NCBI RefSeq assembly: GCF_024172125.1
Contig: NZ_JAMZEA010000008.1
Coordinates: 1 to 64,000 of the forward strand
Reading direction: 5' to 3'
Source: Actinomadura rupiterrae
GTDB lineage: Bacteria; Actinomycetota; Actinomycetes; Streptosporangiales; Streptosporangiaceae
Length of the DNA: 64,000 bases
Both the position numbers and the translations under genes were made by a program. Below the pieces are notes generated by a model. That model made no database searches and had not been told where the DNA came from. It saw nothing but the letters and a program-made list of their open reading frames with translations. Position 1 is the first letter of the stretch; each line of letters starts with the position of its first letter. Of this stretch, positions 15,786 through 24,536 are shown piece after piece.

Positions 15786-17407
15786 CGGAGCTGTCCTACG
15801 CGTCCGGGACGTCCGCGCTGCCGCTGCTCGGCGACACGATCGGCGCGAACTTCGACCGCACGGTGGCGTCCTTCCCCGACCGGGAGGCGCTCGTCGAGTG
15901 CGCGCCCGCCGGGAGGCCGGGTGAGGCGCGCCGGTGGACGTACGCGCAGCTCAGCGATGAGGTGGACGCCGTCGCGCGCGGGCTCGCGGCGCTCGGCGTC
16001 CGCAAGGGCGACCGGGTCGGGATCTGGGCGCCGAACGTCGCCGAGTGGGTGTTCGTCCAGTACGCGACGGCGAAGCTCGGCGCGATCCTGGTGAACATCA
16101 ACCCGGCCTACCGGACGCACGAGCTGGAGTTCGTGCTGAAGCAGGCCGGGATCCGCACGCTGGTCGCGGCGCCGTCGTTCAAGACGTCCGACTACGCGGC
16201 GATGATCGAGGAGGCCCGGCCGAACTGCCCCGAACTGCTGGACGTCCTGCTGCTCGGCCGCGACTCGTGGACCGACATGCTGGAGGCCGGACGGGACGGC
16301 GCGCTCCCCGAGGCCGTGCTGTCCGCCGACGACCCGATCAACATCCAGTACACCAGCGGGACGACCGGCTTCCCCAAGGGCGCGACGCTCTCGCACCACA
16401 ACATCCTGAACAACAGCTTCTTCGTCGGCGAGATCTGCGGCTACGACGAGGAGGACCGGATCTGCGTGCCGGTGCCCTTCTACCACTGCTTCGGCATGGT
16501 GATGTGCAACCTCGCGGCCACCTCGCACGGCGCGTGCATCGTCATCCCCGCGCCCGGTTTCGACCCGGCGAAGACGCTCGCCGCCGTGTCCGCCGAGCGC
16601 TGCACGTCCCTGTACGGCGTCCCGACGATGTTCATCGCCGAGCTGAACGACCCGTCCTTCGAGGCGCACGACCTGTCCTCGCTGCGCACCGGGATCATGG
16701 CGGGCTCGCCCTGCCCGGTCGAGGTGATGAAGCAGGTCATCGAGCGGATGGGGATGGCCGAGGTGACGATCTGCTACGGCATGACCGAGACGTCCCCGGT
16801 GTCCACGCAGACCCGCGCGGGCGACTCGCTGGACCGCCGCGTCGGCACGGTCGGGACCGTCCACCCGCACCTGGAGGTCAAGGTCGTCGACCCGGAGACC
16901 GGCGCGGCCGTGCCGCGCGGCGTGCCCGGCGAGCTGTGCACCCGCGGCTACTCGGTCATGCTCGGCTACTGGGACCGGCCCGAGCAGACCGCCGAGGTGA
17001 TCGACCCGGCCCGCTGGATGCACACCGGCGACCTCGCCGCGATGGACGACGAGGGCTACGTCACCATCACCGGCCGGATCAAGGACATGGTCATCCGCGG
17101 CGGCGAGAACGTCTACCCGCGCGAGGTGGAGGAGTTCCTGTTCACCCACCCGGACATCGTCGAGGCGCAGGTCATCGGCGTCCCGGACGAGAAGTACGGC
17201 GAGGAGCTGATGGCCTGGGTCCGGCTCCGCCCGGGCGCGCCGCCCCTCACCGCGGAATCCCTGCGCGAGTTCTGCGCGGGACGGCTCGCGCACTACAAGA
17301 TCCCCCGCTACGTCCACCTCGTGGACGCGTTCCCGATGACGGTCACCGGCAAGGTCCGCAAGGTCCAGATGCGCGCCGAGGCGGTGGACATCCTCGGCCT
17401 CCCCTGA
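15782..17407 (+). CDS. AMP-binding fatty-acyl-CoA ligase (FadD-like)
   Basis: 541 aa ANL enzyme. P-loop YTSGTTGFPKGATLSH (about 182-197), VPVPFYHCFGMVMCN, CYGMTETSPVSTQ, MHTGDLAAMDDEGYVTITGRIKDMVIRGGENVYPREVEEFL and the C-terminal PMTVTGKVRKVQMR catalytic Lys are all present. It resembles the AMP-binding proteins used for medium/long-chain fatty acids. Translationally coupled to the preceding ACSM-like ligase; the pair may activate different chain lengths of the same substrates. Confidence 0.93.
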   Translation: MTELSYASGTSALPLLGDTIGANFDRTVASFPDREALVECAPAGRPGEARRWTYAQLSDEVDAVARGLAALGVRKGDRVGIWAPNVAEWVFVQYATAKLGAILVNINPAYRTHELEFVLKQAGIRTLVAAPSFKTSDYAAMIEEARPNCPELLDVLLLGRDSWTDMLEAGRDGALPEAVLSADDPINIQYTSGTTGFPKGATLSHHNILNNSFFVGEICGYDEEDRICVPVPFYHCFGMVMCNLAATSHGACIVIPAPGFDPAKTLAAVSAERCTSLYGVPTMFIAELNDPSFEAHDLSSLRTGIMAGSPCPVEVMKQVIERMGMAEVTICYGMTETSPVSTQTRAGDSLDRRVGTVGTVHPHLEVKVVDPETGAAVPRGVPGELCTRGYSVMLGYWDRPEQTAEVIDPARWMHTGDLAAMDDEGYVTITGRIKDMVIRGGENVYPREVEEFLFTHPDIVEAQVIGVPDEKYGEELMAWVRLRPGAPPLTAESLREFCAGRLAHYKIPRYVHLVDAFPMTVTGKVRKVQMRAEAVDILGLP

Positions 17408-17446
17408 CCGCGGACGGCTCCGGACCGCGGACGGCTCCGGACCGCC
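17406..17446 (+). repeat. 17-bp tandem repeat beginning in the stop codon of the ligase
   Basis: GACCGCGGACGGCTCCG occurs twice exactly (17406-17422, 17423-17439) plus seven bases of a third copy. The first copy starts with the GA of the TGA stop. Unlike the other arrays, the unit does not copy the gene's final codons. Confidence 0.85.
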
Positions 17447-17481
17447 TGAACGCCCGGTTTGCGTTCGCGGCTCAGCCGGGC

Positions 17482-17889
17482 ATGCTGACGTGCATGGACG
17501 AGGACGACGCCAGCCGGGCGCACACGGCCGTCCTCGACACCGGGCATCCCGGCTGGGAGGAGGTCCGGGCCGTGCACGCCGAGCTGCTGGAGCTGGCCGA
17601 GCGCGTGCCCGACCCCGAGCTGCGCGAGCGGCTGCGCGCCGCGTCCCGCCGGCTGGCCGCCGCCGGGACCGTCCCGTCCCGGCAGGCGCACCGGCCGAGC
17701 CTCTCGCCGCGCGAGCTGGACGTCCTGGCGCAGGTGGCGCTCGGCTGCACCAACGCCGAGGCCGCCGGGCGCCTCGGCCTGCTGCCCGAGACCGTGAAGA
17801 GCTACCTGCGCTCGGCCATGCGCAAGCTGGACAGCCACACCCGGACGGAGGCCGTCGCCACCGCCCGCCGCAAGGGCCTCCTCCCCTGA
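17482..17889 (+). CDS. Small LuxR-type HTH regulator
   Basis: About 135 aa; ATG 17482 or ATG 17494, neither with a good ribosome site. The N-terminal 70 residues are helical without a receiver domain (WEEVRAVHAELLELAERVPDPELRERL). The C-terminal LuxR/GerE HTH reads LSPRELDVLAQVALGCTNAEAAGRLGLLPETVKSYLRSAMRKLDSHTRTEAV. It sits behind the two acyl-CoA synthetases and may regulate them, as RamA-like LuxR proteins do for acetate/acyl-CoA genes in other actinobacteria (inference). A CTGACG-TCCC-CGTCAG hairpin joins its stop with the stop of the convergent azoR. Confidence 0.85.
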   Translation: MLTCMDEDDASRAHTAVLDTGHPGWEEVRAVHAELLELAERVPDPELRERLRAASRRLAAAGTVPSRQAHRPSLSPRELDVLAQVALGCTNAEAAGRLGLLPETVKSYLRSAMRKLDSHTRTEAVATARRKGLLP

Positions 17890-17897
17890 CGTCCCCG

Positions 17898-18524
17898 TCA
17901 GAAGGACGCGGCGGCCGCGCGGACCTCGGCGAGCGCCTTCTCGCGCGCCGCGTCCGCGTCGGCGGTGACCAGGTTCGGCTGGAACCGGACGGTGGTGATG
18001 TCGCGGATCCCGGCCCAGCGCAGCCAGTCGTCGAAGAACGGCTGCTGGAAGTCGCTGCCGAACGCGGGCCCGCGCCCCTCGCCCCAGACCGCGCCGGTGT
18101 AGATCACCGCGGCCTTCTTGCCCTTCAGCAGCCCCTCGTACCCGGTCTCCGGGTCGAAGCCGAACAGCAGGCCCGGCTGGGAGACCACGTCGATGAACTG
18201 CTTGAGGATGTACGGCACCCCCGCGTTCCACATGGGGACGGAGAACAGGTACCGGTCGGCGGCGTCGAAGCGGGCGAAGGTCGCGGTCGCGGCCTCCCAG
18301 GCGGCGGCGCGCTCCCCGGCGGGCTCGGCTCCGGCGAACACGTCCATCTTCGCCGCGGCGGCGGCCGGGCCGAACTCGGGCAGCGTGCCGTCCCACAGGT
18401 CGAAGTGCTCGACCTTGTCCTCGGGACGGCTCCGCCGGTAGGTGTCCAGGAACGCGCCGGCCAGCCCCAAGGACTCGGACGCGGCGCCACGCGGCGAGGC
18501 GCTGATGTGCAACAGGCGTGTCAT
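17898..18524 (-). CDS. azoR: FMN-dependent NADH-azoreductase
   Basis: 208 aa flavodoxin-fold quinone/azo reductase. The N-terminal phosphate-binding loop is LLHISASPRGAASESLG (about 4-20), followed by the FMN-contacting PMWNAGVPYILKQFIDVV (about 97-114) and the second flavin loop YTGAVWGEG (about 142-150). Length matches AzoR (about 200 aa). It would reduce quinones and azo compounds with NAD(P)H. Divergent from a TetR gene, with a 20-bp palindrome between them that should repress both. Confidence 0.93.
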   Translation of the reverse strand: MTRLLHISASPRGAASESLGLAGAFLDTYRRSRPEDKVEHFDLWDGTLPEFGPAAAAAKMDVFAGAEPAGERAAAWEAATATFARFDAADRYLFSVPMWNAGVPYILKQFIDVVSQPGLLFGFDPETGYEGLLKGKKAAVIYTGAVWGEGRGPAFGSDFQQPFFDDWLRWAGIRDITTVRFQPNLVTADADAAREKALAEVRAAAASF

Positions 18525-18560
18525 CGTGAATCTCCGCAGGTCAGATAGACAACAGGGCAG

Positions 18561-18610
18561 AAACGGAATAGATTCCGTTTCCATGGGAGAAGGTACCGGA
18601 ATGGATTCCG
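18561..18610 (+). promoter_or_regulatory. Two TetR operators in the azoR/tetR divergent region
   Basis: Site 1, 18561-18580: AAACGGAAT-AG-ATTCCGTTT, perfect 9-bp arms. Site 2, 18597-18610: CGGAAT-GG-ATTCCG, the same core, overlapping the tetR start codon at 18601. The centres are 33 bp apart. Site 1 can block both promoters; site 2 would block tetR translation start and early transcription. Confidence 0.85.
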
Positions 18611-19203
18611 CTTCGTCAACGGACCTGCCGCTGGCCGGGTCCGGCCGCCGCCGCGCGGACGCCACGCGCAACCGGACCAAGGTCCTGGACGCCGCCGAGC
18701 GCCTGTTCGCCCGCGACGGCGTCGAGAAGGTGACCATGCAGGACGTCGCCAAGGAGGCGGGCGTCGGCGTCGGCACCCTCTACCGCGGCTTCACCGACAA
18801 GGCCGGCCTCGCGATGGCCCTCCTGGACGAGCGCGAGCGCGCCTTCCAGGAGCGCATGCTCTCCGGCCCGCCGCCCCTAGGCCCCGGCGCCGACCCCCTC
18901 GACCGCCTCGCCGCCTTCGTCGAGAACTACGTCGCTCTCGTCATCGACCAGCGCGAACTCGTCCTGCTCTCCCAGACCGCCGCGCCCGGCGCCCGCTTCC
19001 GCAGCGGCGCCCACGACCTGTGGCGCACCCACTGCCGCCACCTCCTGGACCTGGCCGGCGCCCCGTCCCCCGACATCCGCGCCGACACCCTCCTGGCAGC
19101 CCTCTCCGCCGAAATGCTCACCCACTGGCTGACCGACCAGAACCGGCCCCAAGAAGCCCTGACCCGAGACCTCTCAGCCCTGGCCCGCTCCCTCGCCACT
19201 TAA
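18601..19203 (+). CDS. TetR-family repressor of the azoreductase divergon
   Basis: 200 aa. HTH in residues about 20-65: RNRTKVLDAAERLFARDGVEKVTMQDVAKEAGVGVGTLYRGFTDKAGL. The helical ligand domain follows and is of normal length. ATG 18601 has GGAGAAGG eight bases upstream, better than the earlier in-frame ATG at 18583. Its own start codon lies inside the second operator. The likely inducer is a quinone or electrophile handled by AzoR (inference). Confidence 0.93.
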   Translation: MDSASSTDLPLAGSGRRRADATRNRTKVLDAAERLFARDGVEKVTMQDVAKEAGVGVGTLYRGFTDKAGLAMALLDERERAFQERMLSGPPPLGPGADPLDRLAAFVENYVALVIDQRELVLLSQTAAPGARFRSGAHDLWRTHCRHLLDLAGAPSPDIRADTLLAALSAEMLTHWLTDQNRPQEALTRDLSALARSLAT

Positions 19204-19271
19204 TGCTCTTGTCACCCGCAGTCAGCGCCTCATAAGATCCCGCCACCTTCCACTGGAAAGACGGGACACGC

Positions 19272-20204
19272 ATGACCGAAACCACCGCGCCCGCAACCGA
19301 GCGCGCCGTCCCGTACCGGGACCTCTCGGCCATCGCACTCCCGCTCGTGGAACTAGCGCTACTCGCGGGCCTGCTGGCCCTGAAGCCGCACTACCACCCG
19401 CGACTCTCCTGGCTGTTCCTGGCCGGAGCGATACTGCTCGTCGCCTCGGGCACGCTCACGGCGCTGCGGGCGCGCCGCGGATTCACGCTGTCGCCGGACG
19501 GCCTGACCTGGCACAAGCACCAGATCTTCGTCCCCTGGTCGAACGTGACCGAGGTGGTGGCGGCCGGCGACCGCGTGGTGGTCAAGGTCGCCGAGACCGA
19601 CCAGCTCCGCGACGCCCGGTGGCTCGGCGGCATGACCGAGACGCCCTGGAACACCCGCCGCTTCGGCGGCCCGATCGCCCCGAAGGCCAAGCGCCTCGGC
19701 ATCCCCGCCGCGGAGTTCGTCGAGGACGCCGAACGGCGGCGGGCCGCGTACACGAAGTCCGCCCTTCGCTCGATGCCCCGTGCGAAGGGCGCGCTCGGCT
19801 CGTCCGTGCTGAACATCGCGGGCGTGGCGCTCGCACTGTTCGCGGTGATCTTCAGTGACCCGCCGGTCGAGGAGGGCCTGGTCGTCCAGCGCAGCGGCAT
19901 GCTCGTCTTCGAGTACCACCCGGGAGGCCCGGACACCGGCTTCCCGCCCCGGACGCTTGTCATCCGTAACTGGGAGCGCCTCGCGGTCGCACCGACCCTC
20001 GCCTTCACCCCCCAGGACAGCAAGGGCCGACCAGTGCCCGACGTGACGGTCCGGACAGCGTTCGGCAGCGACCGTGGCCTGCTGGCCGTCCCCCCACGCG
20101 GAATCGCCCAGGACGCCCTGGCCTTCGAGGGCCCGCGGGCCACCGACGTACGCCGGGTGAGGGTGACCGTCCGCGGCTCGAAGTACGTAGACCTCACACG
20201 ATGA
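19272..20204 (+). CDS. Membrane protein with PH-like domain, paralog A
   Basis: 310 aa, function unknown. Two N-terminal helices (about 21-38, 46-64) are followed by a bacterial PH-like strand pattern: RRGFTLSPDGLTWHKHQIFVPWSNVTEVVAAGDRVVVKVA (about 72-112). A linker RLGIPAAEFVEDAERRRAAY comes next, then a third helix (about 178-194) and an extracytoplasmic beta-rich domain (LVFEYHPGG, APTLAFTPQDSKGRPVPDVTVRTAFGSD). The same modules recur in the next gene, whose ATG overlaps this stop, so this is a tandem duplication. Confidence 0.8.
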   Translation: MTETTAPATERAVPYRDLSAIALPLVELALLAGLLALKPHYHPRLSWLFLAGAILLVASGTLTALRARRGFTLSPDGLTWHKHQIFVPWSNVTEVVAAGDRVVVKVAETDQLRDARWLGGMTETPWNTRRFGGPIAPKAKRLGIPAAEFVEDAERRRAAYTKSALRSMPRAKGALGSSVLNIAGVALALFAVIFSDPPVEEGLVVQRSGMLVFEYHPGGPDTGFPPRTLVIRNWERLAVAPTLAFTPQDSKGRPVPDVTVRTAFGSDRGLLAVPPRGIAQDALAFEGPRATDVRRVRVTVRGSKYVDLTR

Positions 20205-21478
20205 GCGAGGCAGCCTCCGCCATGGACGCGAGCACCACAGAACGCCGCATTGCCTACCGGTCTCCCCAGCCATGGCTGGGCCTCGCGGGCTGGACCGGCT
20301 TCGTCATCGTCGTGGTCGCCATTGACGCATGGACTCACCGGAAAATCCCGGTGCTCTGGGCGGGCGGAAGCGTCCTGATGGATGTCGCCGCCGCGCTTAC
20401 GATCATCAGGGGACGCCGCGGGTTCACGCTGTCGCCGGCCGGGATCTCCTGGCGCAGGCACGACGCCTTCTTCCCCTGGTCGAACGTGGCCGAGGTGTGC
20501 GAGCGGACGGTCGGCAGACGGTCGTACGTGGTCGTCCGGCTGGCCGACCCGGACCAGGTCAACGACCTTCCGCGGGGGGCCGTCGGGGCGGCCCGGCGGA
20601 ACGTGCAGAAGTACGGCGGGCCGTTCGCGGCCCAGGCCAGGTGGCTTGACATCCCGGCCGCGGAGTTCGTCGCGGAGGCCGAGCGGTTCCGCGCCGCCTA
20701 CCGGTCGGAGTTCCTCTCGCGGCACGCGGCACCGAGCAAGGACCGCGTCGCGGAGCTCGTGTGGTGGGTCGGAGTCGTGCTTCTCGTGCTCGGCTTCGTG
20801 CCGGGTGTGGGCTCCATACGGCTGGGACACGCTGCGGAGACCACGCAGAACAAGGGCCCGCTGGAGTTTCGCTACCAGGCGCGGGGCGGCACCGGGTACA
20901 TGGACCAGACGCTCGCGATCGCCAACCGGGGCGGCGACGCGATCGCTCCCACGCTGGTGTTCACTCCGCAGGACGAGCAAGGCCACGACCTCCCGCAGGT
21001 TCGGGTGCGGACGGCGCTCGGCAGCGACGGCGGGCTGGTGGTGGTGCCGCCGCAGTCGACGGCCTTCGACGTCCTGGCCTTCTCCGGGCCGTCCGCCGGG
21101 AGCGTCCGCAAGGTGAAGGTCACCGTGGTCGACAGGGTGAAGGTCGACGCGCCGATGCTCTCCTCCGAGGGGTTGCGCGCCGAGCCGCTGGACGCACAGG
21201 GCCGGCTCGTCCAGCTGGGTTCGCGCTTCGCCAAGGTCCGCGTCACGCCCCGGTCGTCCTCGCAGCTGGCGGCGATCGACACGGGCAAGGTCCGTGTCGT
21301 CTGCATCGCCTGGGGGCCGGAGACGGCCGGTGCGCCTCAGCAGATGGTGGATCGCGTCGCGGTCACCGACCTGGCGCCCCTGGACCGGGGAGCGCCCACC
21401 GAGGTCGCGGTCACCGGGCCAGGACGGGACCACACCGAGCAGTGCGGGAGCCTCGTGGCCTACTACTCGCGGGGGTGA
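20201..21478 (+). CDS. Membrane protein with PH-like domain, paralog B with extra C-terminal domain
   Basis: 425 aa, function unknown. It matches paralog A module by module: two helices, RRGFTLSPAGISWRRHDAFFPWSNVAEV, DIPAAEFVAEAERFRAAYRSE, a third helix (about 187-205), then LEFRYQARGG and APTLVFTPQDEQGHDLPQVRVRTALGSDGG. About 105 residues follow that paralog A lacks (KVDAPMLSSEGLRAEP to LVAYYSRG). Both probably expose the C-terminal half outside the cell. An operon of only these two genes, ended by a perfect hairpin. Confidence 0.8.
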   Translation: MSEAASAMDASTTERRIAYRSPQPWLGLAGWTGFVIVVVAIDAWTHRKIPVLWAGGSVLMDVAAALTIIRGRRGFTLSPAGISWRRHDAFFPWSNVAEVCERTVGRRSYVVVRLADPDQVNDLPRGAVGAARRNVQKYGGPFAAQARWLDIPAAEFVAEAERFRAAYRSEFLSRHAAPSKDRVAELVWWVGVVLLVLGFVPGVGSIRLGHAAETTQNKGPLEFRYQARGGTGYMDQTLAIANRGGDAIAPTLVFTPQDEQGHDLPQVRVRTALGSDGGLVVVPPQSTAFDVLAFSGPSAGSVRKVKVTVVDRVKVDAPMLSSEGLRAEPLDAQGRLVQLGSRFAKVRVTPRSSSQLAAIDTGKVRVVCIAWGPETAGAPQQMVDRVAVTDLAPLDRGAPTEVAVTGPGRDHTEQCGSLVAYYSRG

Positions 21479-21480
21479 GG

Positions 21481-21510
21481 CGGGCGCGGCGGGGGCTGCC
21501 GCCGCGCCCG
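21481..21510 (+). terminator. Hairpin between convergent paralog B and gntP
   Basis: Perfect 12-bp stem CGGGCGCGGCGG (21481-21492) / CCGCCGCGCCCG (21499-21510) with a 6-nt loop. Its position between two convergent stops suggests bidirectional termination. Confidence 0.75.
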
Positions 21511-21517
21511 GGCGGGG

Positions 21518-22915
21518 TCAGATGAAGGTGCTCAGGGCGCCGGCTATGGCGAAGCCGACGAGGGACAGGATGGTTTCCAGGACGGTCCAGGTCTTGAGGG
21601 TGTCGCGGACGGAGAGGTTGAAGTAGCGGGAGACGATCCAGAAGCCGCCGTCGTTGACGTGCGAGGCGATGATCGAGCCCGCGGAGATGGCGATGGCGAT
21701 CAGGGCCAGGTGGGCCTGGGAGTGGTGCTCGCCGTGCAGGAGGGGGCCGACGATGCCGCCGGTGGTGACGATGGCGACGGTGGCGGAGCCCTGGGCCAGG
21801 CGGAGGCCGCAGGCGATCAGGTAGGCGAGCACGATGACGGGGAGGCCCGCGTCCGACATGGTGGCGGCGAGGGCCTTGCCGACGCCGGTCGCGGTGATGA
21901 CGGCGCCGAAGAACGCGCCGCCGCCGACCACCAGCAGGATCATGCCGATGGGGCGGAGCGAGCGGGTGGCGAGCTCGGACAGCTCCTTGGCCGGGGTGCC
22001 GCGCCGGACGCCGAGCAGGTAGAACGCCAGCAGGACGGCGATGGTCAGCGCGACGGCGGGGGTGCCGAGGAAGGTGAGCAGCGGCAGGACGGAGCTGCCC
22101 TTCCACCAGACGTCGCCGAAGGTGGCGAGCAGGATCAGCACCAGGGGCACGGCGATGATCAGCCCGACGAGGGCGAGGGACGGCTCGGGGCGCTCGTCCT
22201 CGGCCTCCTGCTCGCGCGCCTCCTCGCCGACGGTGTACTCGTCCGGGACGGACGCGTCGACGCGCTTGCCGATCCACGCGCCCCACGCGACACCCGCGAC
22301 GAGGAAGGCGGGGATGCCGCAGACCAGGCCCATGATGATCAGCCAGCCGAGGGAGACGCCGAGCAGCCCGGACGCGGCGACCGGGCCGGGGTGCGGCGGC
22401 AGGAAGGCGTGCGTCATCGACAGGCCGCACAGCATCGGCATCGCGTACAGGACGAGCGACCGGCCGCCGCGGCGGGCGGTGATGTAGACGAGCGGCGCCA
22501 GGACGAAGATCCCGATGTCGAAAAATACGGGGATCCCAAAGATGAGGCCGACGAGGCCCATGGCGAGGGGTGCGCGCTTCTCGCCGAAGACGTGCAGCAG
22601 CTTGCGGGTCAGGACGTCCGCGCCGCCGGACGACTCCAGGATCGCGCCGAGGATCGTGCCCAGGCCGATGATGGGCGCGATATGGCCGAGGATGCCGCCG
22701 AACCCGGTCTCCAGCAGGGACGTCTTGGAGCTGAGCGGGGTGCCGACGATCTGCGAGACGGGCAGCCCGGCGGCGAGCGCGAGGGCGAGCCCGGACACCA
22801 GCAGGGAGATGAACGGTTCGAGCTTGACCTTGATGATGAGCAGCAGGAGCAGGGCGATCGCCGCTGCGCACAGCAGCAGCAGACCGCCCGTCTCGTGGCG
22901 GAACCAATGGGCCAT
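21518..22915 (-). CDS. gntP: GntP-family permease (gluconate/hexonate:H+ symporter type)
   Basis: 465 aa, about 12-14 hydrophobic helices. Family blocks are visible: GFGGILGHIAPIIGLGTILGAILESSGGADVL, FFDIGIFVLAPLVY, LPPHPGPVAASGLLG, GSATVAIVTTGGIVGP, HVNDGGFWIVSRYFNLSVRDTLKTWTVLETI. GntP proteins import gluconate and related sugar acids or hydroxy-acids with protons. It is third in an operon after a DTA-fold lyase and a deacylase, and divergent from a KDG kinase, which points to a hexonate such as glucosaminate or its N-acyl form (inference). GntP proteins usually have about 440 aa; the extra length is an acidic cytosolic loop (EYTVGEEAREQEAEDERPEP). Confidence 0.93.
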   Translation of the reverse strand: MAHWFRHETGGLLLLCAAAIALLLLLIIKVKLEPFISLLVSGLALALAAGLPVSQIVGTPLSSKTSLLETGFGGILGHIAPIIGLGTILGAILESSGGADVLTRKLLHVFGEKRAPLAMGLVGLIFGIPVFFDIGIFVLAPLVYITARRGGRSLVLYAMPMLCGLSMTHAFLPPHPGPVAASGLLGVSLGWLIIMGLVCGIPAFLVAGVAWGAWIGKRVDASVPDEYTVGEEAREQEAEDERPEPSLALVGLIIAVPLVLILLATFGDVWWKGSSVLPLLTFLGTPAVALTIAVLLAFYLLGVRRGTPAKELSELATRSLRPIGMILLVVGGGAFFGAVITATGVGKALAATMSDAGLPVIVLAYLIACGLRLAQGSATVAIVTTGGIVGPLLHGEHHSQAHLALIAIAISAGSIIASHVNDGGFWIVSRYFNLSVRDTLKTWTVLETILSLVGFAIAGALSTFI

Positions 22916-22926
22916 GGGGTCGCCTC

Positions 22927-24534
22927 TCAGGGGGTGGAGGTGGTGTCCCGGCCGCGCCGCAGGGCGTGGCCGGGCAGTGCGCCGGTCGGCCGGCCGTCCG
23001 CGAGGACGGGGACGCCGTTGACCAGCACGTGCGCGATGCCGTCGGGGACGGTCCGGGGGGCGTCGAAGGTGGCGGTGTCCCGCACGGCGAAGGGGTCGAA
23101 CAGGACGAGGTCGGCGTGGTACCCGGCGCGGACGAGGCCGCGGTCGCGCAGCCGGAGTCGCCGGGCGGGCCGTCCGGTGAGGTGCGCGACGCACTCCTCC
23201 AGCGGCAGGACGCCGAGGTCGCGGACGTACCGGCCGAGGTAGCGCGGGAACGTTCCGAACGCGCGCGGGTGCGGCTTCGCCCCGGGCGTCAGCGGGAGCA
23301 GGCCGTCGCTGCCGCCGGTGTGCGCGGGGTGCCGCATGATCGCCTGGACGTTCTCCTCGTGCCCGACGTGCTGCAGGATCGTCGTGCCGAAGTCGTCGGC
23401 GGCGAGCAGCTCGCGGAACACCTCGAACGGCGTGCGGCCCGAGGACGCGGCGAGCGCGGCGACGGTCCGTCCGACCGTGCCGGGGACGCGGGAGCCGGAG
23501 ATCTCGATGGTGCCCCACTCGACGGGGACGCCGTGGCAGCCGTCCGAGCCGTCCACTTCCATGACCTCGCGGATGGACGCGGCGGACGCGGGGTCGGCGA
23601 GCCGGGCGAGCGCGACGGCGGGTCCGCCCTCGGCGGCGCGGCTGGGCAGCAGGGCGGCGAGCGTCGTGGATCCGGGCAGGTAGGGGTAGGTGTCGAGGGT
23701 GATGTCGCAGCCGCCGGCGATGGCCTCGTCCAGCAGCGCGAGCAGCTCGCCTGCGCGGCCCTTGTTGACGCCGAAGTTCATGGTCGCGTGCGCGAGGTGC
23801 AGCGGGCAGCCGGAGCGGCGCGACACCTCGACCATCTCGGCGTACGCGGCGAGCGCGCCCGCGCCGTACGAGCGGTGGTGCGGCGAGTAGTAGCCGCCCA
23901 GCGAAGCGACGACCCGGCACAGCTCGACCAGTTCGTCATCGGACGCGTACATGCCCGGCACATAGGTCAGGCCGCTGGACATGCCGACCGCGCCTTCGCG
24001 CATACCGGTCGCGACGAGATCGCGCTGCCGGTCGAGTTCACTAGGCGTGGGTTCGCGGGCGTCCCAGTCCATCGCGAGCATCCGGACGGCGCCCTGCGGG
24101 ACGAGGTAGGCGGCGTTGACCGCGATGCCCTCGTCGAGCCGGTCGAGATACTGGCCGACCGTCCGCCAGCTCCAGTCGAAGCCGGCCGGATCGCCGTTCC
24201 AGCCCGCGATGGCCTGCCGGACGGTCGCCAGCGTCGCGTCCGATACCGGCGCGTACGACAGGCCGTCCTGGCCGAGGACCTCGGTCGTCACGCCCTGCGC
24301 GACCTTCGCGAGGTGCTCGGGCGCGGCGAGCAGCGCGAGGTCGGAGTGCGCGTGCATGTCGATGAAGCCCGGCGCGAGGACGAGCCCGCCGGCGTCGATC
24401 ACGCGGGACGCCGGGGGCGCGTCGTCGGAGATCGACGCGATGCGGCCGTCCTCGACATGGACGTTCGCGCGGTACGCGGGCGCGCCCGTGCCGTCCACGA
24501 CCGTGGCGTCCCGGAAGAGCAGACCCCGGGCCAC
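22927..24534 (-). CDS. N-acyl-D-amino-acid deacylase-like amidohydrolase
   Basis: 535 aa, GTG start two bases after the preceding stop. Amidohydrolase layout: N-terminal beta strands, then GFIDMHAHSD with metal ligands H61 and H63; SPHHRSYGAG and HLAHATMNFG supply later His ligands; GSDGLLPLTPGAKPHPRAFGTFPRYLGRYVRD and the C-terminal ADLVLFDP close the fold. This is the D-aminoacylase family (length about 480-540). Where characterised D-aminoacylases have GNCG with a Cys metal ligand, this one reads GQDG (88-91), so substrate or metal use may differ. In context, N-acyl-D-glucosaminate, itself a D-configured amino acid, is an attractive substrate (inference). Confidence 0.88.
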   Translation of the reverse strand: MARGLLFRDATVVDGTGAPAYRANVHVEDGRIASISDDAPPASRVIDAGGLVLAPGFIDMHAHSDLALLAAPEHLAKVAQGVTTEVLGQDGLSYAPVSDATLATVRQAIAGWNGDPAGFDWSWRTVGQYLDRLDEGIAVNAAYLVPQGAVRMLAMDWDAREPTPSELDRQRDLVATGMREGAVGMSSGLTYVPGMYASDDELVELCRVVASLGGYYSPHHRSYGAGALAAYAEMVEVSRRSGCPLHLAHATMNFGVNKGRAGELLALLDEAIAGGCDITLDTYPYLPGSTTLAALLPSRAAEGGPAVALARLADPASAASIREVMEVDGSDGCHGVPVEWGTIEISGSRVPGTVGRTVAALAASSGRTPFEVFRELLAADDFGTTILQHVGHEENVQAIMRHPAHTGGSDGLLPLTPGAKPHPRAFGTFPRYLGRYVRDLGVLPLEECVAHLTGRPARRLRLRDRGLVRAGYHADLVLFDPFAVRDTATFDAPRTVPDGIAHVLVNGVPVLADGRPTGALPGHALRRGRDTTSTP

Positions 24535-24536
24535 GG

